From an uncultured Oscillochloris sp. (GTDB lineage Bacteria > Chloroflexota > Chloroflexia > Chloroflexales > Chloroflexaceae), in NCBI GenBank assembly GCA_903877345.1, contig CAIRDL010000182.1, forward strand, positions 1-7,452: a stretch of 7,452 nucleotides of DNA. Reading direction: 5' to 3'. The position numbers were made by a program, and so were the translations under genes. This document shows positions 1 through 6,047 of this stretch, in pieces; position 1 is the stretch's first letter, and each line of letters starts with the position of its first letter. The notes beneath the pieces were generated by a model. The model saw nothing but the letters and a program-made list of their open reading frames with translations, was not told the origin of the DNA and made no database searches.

Positions 1-140
1 GTCGAAGCCCGCGTCCTCGTTGGCTGAGCCTGTCGAAGCCCGCGTCCTCGTTGGCTGAGCCTGTCGAAGCCCGCGTGCTGCCTGCGACAAGCTCAGGCAG
101 CGTTTGCGTTGGCTGAGCGTGTCGAAGCCCGCGAGGACAC
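1..140. repeat. Tandem array of a 31-bp repeat, left edge of window
   Basis: Two identical, directly abutting 31-bp units lie at 1-31 and 32-62. Each begins GTCGAAGCCCGCGTCCTCG and ends TTGGCTGAGCCT. A third, longer unit (63-120) keeps both ends, but its middle is replaced by a short palindromic insert. A fourth partial copy starts at 121 and decays after about 13 bases. The array may continue to the left of the window. The core GGCTGAGCCTGTCGAAGCC resembles short dispersed repeats I recall from several GC-rich bacterial genomes. There are no spacers, so this is not a CRISPR array, and no open frame across it looks like a protein. Confidence 0.9.
77..101. repeat. Perfect 8-bp inverted repeat nested in the third repeat unit
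   Basis: GCTGCCTG (77-84) and CAGGCAGC (94-101) are perfect reverse complements around a 9-base loop. The segment 81-99, read on the minus strand, matches the core of the surrounding repeat at 15 of 19 positions by eye. It therefore looks like an inverted copy of the same element inserted into, or recombined within, the array. Confidence 0.75.
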
Positions 141-533
141 TGCCCCACCCTAGCGGTGCGAGGCCCAAACGGTCAAGCTGGGCTGAAACATGCCCAAGCG
201 TTGAAGTCGCGCCTACGGAGCCTGCGGCTGGGCATCGGCCTACGCCGACGCCGCCAACGGTCTCTGTGCTGCGCCTTCAGAGCCAGTTTAGTTTTGCCAT
301 AGTCACGCCGCACACCCGATTCACCAAATCCAGCCAAATTACGAAAAGTTAAACTATCTGGAATACAAGCTTAACAAAATTAAATCTTCCTTCAGCTATT
401 AGTGTAATCCTTCACAAGACCAAACAGTGCCAAGCCCATGAATTTTGCCTGCAAAGCGCAGTGTGCGAGATAACAGTTCGTTTATTTTGGTCAATAAAAG
501 GCTTTGCACACCGCTGGTTTCCCAAATGCACAG

Positions 534-572
534 ATATGCCATGTTACATACTGCCGGCATATATACTACAAT
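534..572 (+). promoter_or_regulatory. Possible promoter with overlapping 7-bp inverted repeat
   Basis: ATATGCC (534-540) and GGCATAT (556-562) are perfect reverse complements 15 bases apart. Directly after or overlapping the right arm are two -10-like hexamers, TATACT (562-567) and TACAAT (567-572). No good -35 box sits 16-18 bases upstream; TTACAT at 544-549 is weak. The arrangement would suit an operator covering the promoter of the lipoprotein-cytochrome pair, leaving an untranslated leader of about 130 bases. This is inference from spacing and palindromy only. Confidence 0.2.
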
Positions 573-681
573 AGCGTTGCCCCCGCTGGTTCTTGTCTCT
601 CTTCCTCCCTGGCGGCTCGGCACACCCACGGCCCCGTGATCTAGCGAGTGACTGTTCGTTGCATGGCTTTGCTGTGCCAAA

Positions 682-704
682 AAAGCCCCTGAAGGGTTCG
701 CTTT
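682..704 (+). promoter_or_regulatory. Ribosome binding site of the lipoprotein gene, inside a small hairpin
   Basis: GAAGGG at 691-696 lies 9 bases before the ATG at 706 and 6 bases before the alternative TTG at 703. The same bases can fold: AAAGC (682-686) pairs with GCTTT (700-704), and CCC (687-689) pairs with GGG (694-696), with a 3-base bulge and a 4-base loop. If it forms, the Shine-Dalgarno G residues are masked. The stem is short, so a regulatory effect is uncertain. Confidence 0.35.
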
Positions 705-705
705 G

Positions 706-1377
706 ATGCACCTGTTGGTTCGCATCCTCATCAATTTCAGCGGCGTTGCGGCCCTGGCGCTCCTCGCTGCATGCGCGACCGGCCCTGTCGCCGGGCGAGA
801 AAATGCGCTTGTAGCCACGCCTAGTGCCTCAACGGCGGTGTCTGCGACAGTGGGAGCGTTGCCCGCCCAAGCGATCCCGACCGCTGGTGCCCCCGGTGGT
901 GCGGCAACCTACGTCTGGCAGCTCACCAACCTCAGACTTACCCCGGCCAACGTGATTGAACTACCGACTGGCACGTTGGCCGAAACGTATCTCCTCGTTG
1001 GGGCCACGACTGCCCCTACGAACACTTTGGTAAAGGAGGGCAACTTTCAACTGGTGCTGAGCGCGTTCTGGCCCAAGCAAGACTTGCCGGGCCAACCCGC
1101 CGGCAAGTGGTACGTCAAAGGAACCTGGACGATCACCGACCCGACGGTGCCGACCCCGGTGGTTCGGCAACGTCAGCCGCCCGGCGTGGTTACGGGCATG
1201 TTGGTGACGACTCTCGACCACGACCCGACCCAGTCTGGCGCTTCGTTGACGCTCCCCATCACTCTACCGCTCTCGCGGGTGAATGGCGTCTGGAGCAAAG
1301 GTGCGGGTACGCTTTGCCTTGACCCTGATCGCGGCGGGGGTAGCCTTACGCTCGTCCTTGAGCGACGAGACCGTTAA
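706..1377 (+). CDS. Putative lipoprotein of unknown function
   Basis: The protein has 223 residues if translation starts at the ATG at 706; a TTG one codon upstream (703) is the alternative. The ATG is preferred because GAAGGG lies 9 bases ahead of it. The N terminus is a lipoprotein signal: Arg6, a hydrophobic stretch to about residue 22, then the lipobox LAAC with Cys23 as the expected lipidated residue. A low-complexity Ala/Thr/Pro/Ser linker follows to about residue 65. The remainder, from the segment TYVWQLTNLRL onward, looks like a small beta-rich domain with alternating hydrophobic residues and several Trp. I do not recognise the family and see no catalytic motif. The next gene starts only 33 bp downstream with no terminator between them, so co-transcription is likely. 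It could be a membrane-tethered partner of the cytochrome, but that rests on position alone. Confidence 0.7.
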   Translation: MHLLVRILINFSGVAALALLAACATGPVAGRENALVATPSASTAVSATVGALPAQAIPTAGAPGGAATYVWQLTNLRLTPANVIELPTGTLAETYLLVGATTAPTNTLVKEGNFQLVLSAFWPKQDLPGQPAGKWYVKGTWTITDPTVPTPVVRQRQPPGVVTGMLVTTLDHDPTQSGASLTLPITLPLSRVNGVWSKGAGTLCLDPDRGGGSLTLVLERRDR

Positions 1378-1410
1378 GTCAGCCGTATTCGTCATGGGGG
1401 AAGAGAATCT

Positions 1411-4400
1411 ATGTTTCGTTTGCGTAAGCTGTCCTTGAGTGTGCTGCCCATCCGCTTGCTGTTCGTCGTCGCTGGCCTGTTGCTTTTTGGCATCAGTGTC
1501 GCCTCGGCTGCCATTCCCGGGACGCGGCGCGGCCCGGAAGGTACCACGGCCCCGAATCCCGGTACGCAGCAACAGGAACTGGGGAATATCACCTTCCCCT
1601 TCCCGTTCAACGTGTTTGAATTTCCGGTGACGTGTGGGGCGTGCCACGGCGGTACGATTGATCAGCAGGTCGGCCATTATGGCAACTGGGCTGGCTCGAA
1701 TATGGCGAGCGCGGCCCGTGACCCGATTTTTCGCGCCAATGCGATGATTGTCAACGACACTGTCAATGGTGCGGCAAACCTTTGCTTTCGCTGCCACAGC
1801 CCCAATGGCTGGCTCTCGGGTCGCTTTGACCCCAAGCTGGCGGGCAATCCTGATGGTAGCGGGATGATCCACTCCATCCTCGCTTCGACCGATGATGAAG
1901 GCGTGATGTGCGAGACCTGCCACCGTGCAATGGGCGGCGTTGAGGCGCAGGCGATTAACGGCTTGCAGCCGGGAGTCAATGGGGTCACGACGGATACCGT
2001 TGCGCTCCAGACGCTCTCGCAGACCCTTTCTACCGACCCGGCCTTCAACATGATGGCGGGCCTGACGGATTGGCCGCACAAGGGTGTTGCTTATCCCAAT
2101 GGGCCGCTGCCCGGCAACCCGCTAGGCGATGCCACGCTCCAGTTCAACGACGGCATGACCTACGGCGGCAAGTATGATGGCTCGGTGGATGTCTACTTCA
2201 GCGATGTGCCGATCCTCGACAGTACCGGGCGCGTTACGGCCTATACCGGCCAGACCTACGGTATTTACCCGCCCAACTACACCGGCGCGAAGAACCCGGT
2301 ACCCACAGGCATGCCGCAGTTCAATGCGGTCGGTCAGGAGATTGTCTACAACCCCGATGGCTCGGTCTCGGTTCACTTCGAGGTGCCGAAGGCTAATCCG
2401 TCCGCTGAGCAGTCGCTCTCGATTGAGCACCCGACCTACAAAAACGAGTTTATCCGCTCGTCCGAGTTCTGTGGTGCGTGCCACGACCTGACGGTGCCGG
2501 TGCTGAACCACGGCATGCCCGAGCAGCGCACCTTTACCGAGTGGAAGTACAGCCAGTACGGCGTCTACGCCCCGACCAACGCGACGACGGGTGAGCCGGA
2601 GCCGCAGAATTGCCAGAGTTGCCACGCGGGTTCGCTCAAGCATGAGTATGCGGACGACGCGGCGGTGAGCCTCAACGCCGATCCGACCATCGTTGGCTGG
2701 GCACCTTACGCCAAGGATCGCAACGCCACGGGTGGCACCACGGTGCATAAGCTGGCGGGCGCGAACCGTGACCTCCCCGCGATGATGCAGATCCTTTACC
2801 CGGAGGTTGATCTGGAGGTGATCGGTGCGCCGACGGGCCGCGACACGCGCCTCTTCCCTGGCGTGATGTCCGACCGCAGCGAGAGCTACGCCCGCACCAT
2901 CCGCAATACCGAAATCCAGATGCGGAACGCGCTCAATGTCGAACTGGTCAAGAGCCCGACCTACAACGCGACCACCGGCAAGTGGGAAGTTCAGGTCAAG
3001 GTGACCAACACCTCGGGCCACCGCATCCCCACCGGCTACCCCGATGGCCGCCGCTTCTGGCTCAGCCTGAACGTGACCGACGCCAGCGGCAAGTCCGTCT
3101 ACCAGTCGGGTGTGTACAACGAGGCCACCGCCGAACTGAGCACCGACGGCACCAAGCCGTTTACCCAGGCGCTGAGCAACACGATTGACAGCGGCAACAA
3201 CGCCGTGATGGTCTACGACAAGGTGACGGCAACCTGCGCGGGTGCGAACAACACCAACTGCACGATTTCGCCGAGCCTGTTGAACGGGACGGTCGTCCTC
3301 GACAACCGCATTCCGCCTGCGGGCTACAACCGGGAAGACTACTACGCGGCGGGGACGCGCTTCTACAGCTACAGCACCAACCCCGACGGAACGGTCAACC
3401 AGGTTGACACCAAGGATCGCTACGCCGACGGTCAGAACTACGACCTCGTCACCTACACCTTTGACGCCCCGGCGGATGCGGCGCTGAACGCCCGCGCCGA
3501 AGTCTACTGGCAGACCCACACCAAGCCCTTCATGGAGCACCTCCGCACCAGCGATAGCTCGACGGTGCGCCCGGAAGGCCCGCCCAGCATTTACGCGGCG
3601 AACTACCCGCTGACGCCCACCTACCTGAGCGACACGGTGGTCAACTACGTCAACACGCAAACGAAGCTGCCGAAGATCACGCGCTTCGGCGACCTGACGG
3701 CGCTGGATGGCACGGCCCTGAACGACAACTGGGGCGGCGTGGCCTACGCGGCTTGGCTGCTCAGCGGCAAGGGCACCCCCTTCCTGGTTGACGCTGCCGA
3801 CACGACCCAGACCACCGCACCTGCGGAACCGACCCTTACGGCGACGGCGTTTGACCCCTACGCGATTGACCTGAAATGGAACCAAGTGGCCGGGGCCGAT
3901 GGCTACTACGTCTGGATCCGCTACGGGCTGGACTCCAGCGCGGGCGATGTGGGCGTCACTGCCTCGTGGGATCGGCTGGCGGTGGTGTACCCGAATGGGG
4001 CCACGGGCGACCTGACCTTCCGCAACGACGGTCTGAACGTCGGCAAATCTTACCGATACCGCATCGAAGCCTTCAACGGCGCGGGTTCGGCAACCTCCGA
4101 TGTCGTGCTGGCGAAGACGCCGAGCGACCTGCCGCTACCGCCCGCTGACCCGGTCAGAGTTATCGGCGTCACCACGAGCACGGTCACGCTTGCCTGGGTT
4201 GACCAGGCCGACAACGAGACGCACTTCGCCATTCAGCGCCAGACGGTGCAGCCGAACGGGAATCTGGGGCCATTCGTTGAGGTTGGCATGATCGCAAGTC
4301 AGACGACGGGGCTGACTGGCTTCGGCGGAAACAACTACACGGACACCGGCCTGACGCCCAACACGACCTACAACTACCAGATTGTGGCGCGGAACGCGAC

Positions 4401-5886
4401 CGGCGACTCGACGCCGACCCTCCCGGTTGCGGCCAAGACGCTCCAACTGATCCCGCCGCCGACTGGCTCCTTCAACCTTGCGCTACAGCCGTCTGCCCAA
4501 ACGTCGCCAGTGAATCTTTTCTGGTACGGGACATTGACCGGCCAGACCAGTTTCTTGATCAAGCGTGCGGATGGCGTAGGCGTGGACTTCAACCTGATCG
4601 GCACTACCACCAACACGATCTACACGGACAACACAACCCTCACGCCGGGTGTGACCTACACCTACCAAGTGGTGGCGATTAACGACGGGGGCCAACTAGT
4701 CGCGGCGAACACCGTCACGGTCGTGCTCCCGGCGGCTCCGGCGGCACCCACGGGCCTCCAGGCCACACGGACGGCAACCGGCATCGCCCTGACGTGGACG
4801 ACACCGAATGGGATCACGGTCGGCGCGAACAATAGCTACACGGTCGAACAGAGTGTGGACAACGGTGTGACGTGGAACACCCTCGCTACGGTGGCAGGTA
4901 CGGCGAATAGTGCGCCGGCCACGACCTTCAGCGACGCCACGGCCACCGCCACGAACACGCTCTACAGCTATCGGGTCAGTGCCAGCAATACGGCGGGGAC
5001 CAGTCCCGCCTCGACCGTCGCCACAGCGCTGACGGTACCGGGGGTACCGACGGTCACGCCTAATCTCCAGACTGGGGCGCAGGCCATCTTGACCCTGAAC
5101 ACGACGGGGAACGGCACGGTCACTTACACCATCCAACGGCGGATCGGCAACGCTGGGCAGTGGACGACCCTGACTACCACCGCGACCGGCCCGACCTACA
5201 CCGACAATACACTCGTGGTGGGTACCACCTACAACTACCAAGTCAGCGCCACCAATGCGTCAGGTACCGGGCCATTCGGCACCGCCACGGTGACGACGCC
5301 ACGGCTGCCGGGTGTGCCACGCAGCCTGAGCAACTCGGCTGGGCCGCTGGTGACGCTGAATTGGCTGCCGCCCACTGGCACGGTGCCAGTCACGGGCTAT
5401 GCCATCGAGCGCAGCACGGCGAACAACGCGACGGGTTGGGCTGCGGCGACCATCATTGCGGTGCCAGCCACGCCGACTACCTACACCGACAATAGCGTTG
5501 TGGCCGGGATGACCTACTACTACCGCGTTCGCGCTGTCAACCAGGCGGGCAGTGGGGCGGTCTCGAACACACGCACCGTCGGGGTGCTGCTTGCGCCGAC
5601 AACCGTTCGGGGCACGCGGGGTGCGGTGAACTCAAAGAAAATCACCGTTGCCTGGGCCTATACGAACAACAACCAGACGGGCTTCGCACTGGAGCGGAGC
5701 GTGAATGGTGGAGCCTGGACTCCCATCACGGTCGCAGCCGCTAATCTCCGCACCTACACGGACTCCGGCCTGACGGTGGGCGCGACGTACACCTACCGCA
5801 TCCGCGCCGTCTACACCCATCCCACGAATGGAACGACGCTCTACTCACCCTACTCGGCGACTTCGGCAGGGGTTGTCGCCCGGTAG
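1411..5886 (+). CDS. Secreted pentaheme c-type cytochrome with C-terminal fibronectin III array
   Basis: The protein has 1491 residues. The start is supported by the purine-rich GGGGGAAGAG (1396-1405) just before the ATG. A Sec-type signal peptide (basic RLRK, hydrophobic core, likely cleavage after ASA at residue 33) exports it, as c-type heme attachment requires. Five CXXCH sites are visible: C75-H79, C125-H129, C167-H171, C354-H358 and C401-H405. Blocks such as SNMASAARDPIFRAN, FCRCH-type motif plus GWLSGR, and FCGACHDL followed by RTFTEWKYSQYG resemble environmental multiheme cytochromes. Residues 531-550 carry GHRIPTGYPDGRRFW, seen after the heme region in related proteins. Residues 406 to about 800 form the middle region; about seven FN3-like domains fill 801-1491. 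The only other cysteines are C609 and C617. No transmembrane anchor or LPXTG motif ends the protein. Electron transfer outside the membrane is likely; the substrate is unknown. Confidence 0.9.
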   Translation: MFRLRKLSLSVLPIRLLFVVAGLLLFGISVASAAIPGTRRGPEGTTAPNPGTQQQELGNITFPFPFNVFEFPVTCGACHGGTIDQQVGHYGNWAGSNMASAARDPIFRANAMIVNDTVNGAANLCFRCHSPNGWLSGRFDPKLAGNPDGSGMIHSILASTDDEGVMCETCHRAMGGVEAQAINGLQPGVNGVTTDTVALQTLSQTLSTDPAFNMMAGLTDWPHKGVAYPNGPLPGNPLGDATLQFNDGMTYGGKYDGSVDVYFSDVPILDSTGRVTAYTGQTYGIYPPNYTGAKNPVPTGMPQFNAVGQEIVYNPDGSVSVHFEVPKANPSAEQSLSIEHPTYKNEFIRSSEFCGACHDLTVPVLNHGMPEQRTFTEWKYSQYGVYAPTNATTGEPEPQNCQSCHAGSLKHEYADDAAVSLNADPTIVGWAPYAKDRNATGGTTVHKLAGANRDLPAMMQILYPEVDLEVIGAPTGRDTRLFPGVMSDRSESYARTIRNTEIQMRNALNVELVKSPTYNATTGKWEVQVKVTNTSGHRIPTGYPDGRRFWLSLNVTDASGKSVYQSGVYNEATAELSTDGTKPFTQALSNTIDSGNNAVMVYDKVTATCAGANNTNCTISPSLLNGTVVLDNRIPPAGYNREDYYAAGTRFYSYSTNPDGTVNQVDTKDRYADGQNYDLVTYTFDAPADAALNARAEVYWQTHTKPFMEHLRTSDSSTVRPEGPPSIYAANYPLTPTYLSDTVVNYVNTQTKLPKITRFGDLTALDGTALNDNWGGVAYAAWLLSGKGTPFLVDAADTTQTTAPAEPTLTATAFDPYAIDLKWNQVAGADGYYVWIRYGLDSSAGDVGVTASWDRLAVVYPNGATGDLTFRNDGLNVGKSYRYRIEAFNGAGSATSDVVLAKTPSDLPLPPADPVRVIGVTTSTVTLAWVDQADNETHFAIQRQTVQPNGNLGPFVEVGMIASQTTGLTGFGGNNYTDTGLTPNTTYNYQIVARNATGDSTPTLPVAAKTLQLIPPPTGSFNLALQPSAQTSPVNLFWYGTLTGQTSFLIKRADGVGVDFNLIGTTTNTIYTDNTTLTPGVTYTYQVVAINDGGQLVAANTVTVVLPAAPAAPTGLQATRTATGIALTWTTPNGITVGANNSYTVEQSVDNGVTWNTLATVAGTANSAPATTFSDATATATNTLYSYRVSASNTAGTSPASTVATALTVPGVPTVTPNLQTGAQAILTLNTTGNGTVTYTIQRRIGNAGQWTTLTTTATGPTYTDNTLVVGTTYNYQVSATNASGTGPFGTATVTTPRLPGVPRSLSNSAGPLVTLNWLPPTGTVPVTGYAIERSTANNATGWAAATIIAVPATPTTYTDNSVVAGMTYYYRVRAVNQAGSGAVSNTRTVGVLLAPTTVRGTRGAVNSKKITVAWAYTNNNQTGFALERSVNGGAWTPITVAAANLRTYTDSGLTVGATYTYRIRAVYTHPTNGTTLYSPYSATSAGVVAR
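1633..2625 (+). other. Heme-binding module with five CXXCH sites
   Basis: The heme-attachment codons are at 1633-1647 (CGACH), 1783-1797 (CFRCH), 1909-1923 (CETCH), 2470-2484 (CGACH) and 2611-2625 (CQSCH). Three sites fall within 97 residues. A gap of about 180 residues without hemes follows, and then two more sites lie 47 residues apart. The gap contains free histidines that could serve as distal ligands, but bis-His coordination cannot be proven from sequence. The fifth site is followed by Ala instead of the Met often seen after the last CXXCH in similar proteins. Confidence 0.9.
3811..5883 (+). other. Array of about seven fibronectin type III-like domains
   Basis: Approximate residue boundaries are 801-910, 911-1018, 1018-1109, 1110-1211, 1212-1301, 1302-1396 and 1397-1491. 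Each unit shows the FN3 pattern: a Pro-rich start, a core Trp or its equivalent in strand B (such as LKWNQ, LAWVDQ, LTWTT, LNWLPP, VAWAY), then a Y-T-D-x-x-L segment, T-Y-x-Y-x-V and an N-x-x-G. Units 5 to 7 are the most regular; unit 5 lacks the strand-B Trp and unit 3 is degenerate. FN3 arrays in secreted bacterial proteins usually act as spacers or in binding to polysaccharide or other surfaces. Confidence 0.85.
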
Positions 5887-5906
5887 CCTGGTACGTTAAC
5901 GGAATG

Positions 5907-5938
5907 CAAAGCGGTCATCCGAAAGGGTGGCCGCTTTG
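5907..5938 (+). terminator. Hairpin closing the lipoprotein-cytochrome unit
   Basis: A 14-bp stem (5907-5920 with 5925-5938, including two G-T pairs) encloses a GAAA tetraloop and starts 20 bases after the cytochrome stop codon. The stem is strong and the loop is of the stable GNRA type. There is no T-run after it (TGGTTGTG follows). It may therefore be a terminator needing assistance, or a 3'-end stabilising structure, and not a classical intrinsic terminator. Confidence 0.6.
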
Positions 5939-6008
5939 TGGTTGTGAAGCCCTGCGTACCCCCAATTGACGACTGAACCCGTGAGATCGCCAAGCTTGGT
6001 GTAGCCGC

Positions 6009-6014
6009 TATAAT
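6009..6014 (+). promoter_or_regulatory. Perfect -10 box for the serine hydrolase gene
   Basis: TATAAT matches the sigma-70 consensus -10 box exactly and lies in the gap between two genes. No recognisable -35 box lies at 15-19 bases spacing; TTGACG at 5966-5971 is a good hexamer but about 37 bases away. Initiation about 7 bases downstream would start the RNA near 6021, leaving a leader of about 27 bases before the ATG at 6048. Confidence 0.5.
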
Positions 6015-6035
6015 GGGCCGATGACCATTACAAGC

Positions 6036-6040
6036 AAGGA
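6036..6040 (+). promoter_or_regulatory. Shine-Dalgarno site deciding the hydrolase start
   Basis: AAGGA lies 7 bases ahead of the ATG at 6048, an ideal spacing. The upstream in-frame ATG at 6021 has no such site and coincides with the predicted transcription start. Confidence 0.6.
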
Positions 6041-6047
6041 CGTTCCT

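Larger units (their letters stand above)
141..705. other. Intergenic region without a convincing gene
   Basis: This stretch of about 565 bp separates the repeat array from the first gene. Positions 141-290 are GC-rich and featureless. From about 290 to 580 the base composition turns clearly AT-richer than the rest of the window (for example TTAACAAAATTAAATC at 371-386), as expected for promoter DNA. Open frames here (104-352 and 445-639 on +, 399-818 on -) give low-complexity or composition-driven peptides with no recognisable domain or good ribosome site. A perfect 8-bp inverted pair, TGCAAAGC (450-457) and GCTTTGCA (501-508), is also present but widely spaced. I see no tRNA, rRNA or known riboswitch. 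Confidence 0.6.

Noticed and set aside
1..62. CRISPR-like direct repeats
   Set aside because: The 31-bp units abut directly with no spacers, and no cas gene is in the window.
104..352. 82-residue + strand open frame
   Set aside because: It starts at a TTG inside the repeat array, has no ribosome site that I can see, and encodes a low-complexity Pro/Ser/Thr peptide.
399..818. 139-residue minus-strand open frame covering the intergenic region
   Set aside because: It overlaps the lipoprotein signal peptide region, has no recognised domain, and crosses the AT-rich promoter-like zone.
1264..2079. 271-residue open frame on the minus strand
   Set aside because: It is antisense to the end of the lipoprotein gene and the first three heme motifs, with no recognisable domain.
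2122..3885. 587-residue open frame on the minus strand
   Set aside because: It lies wholly inside the cytochrome gene, antisense to clear heme and GHxxPTG motifs. Its Val/Arg/Gly-rich translation is typical of a GC-rich shadow frame.
4696..5241. 181-residue minus-strand open frame
   Set aside because: It is antisense to the FN3 array and Arg/Gly-rich; composition explains it.
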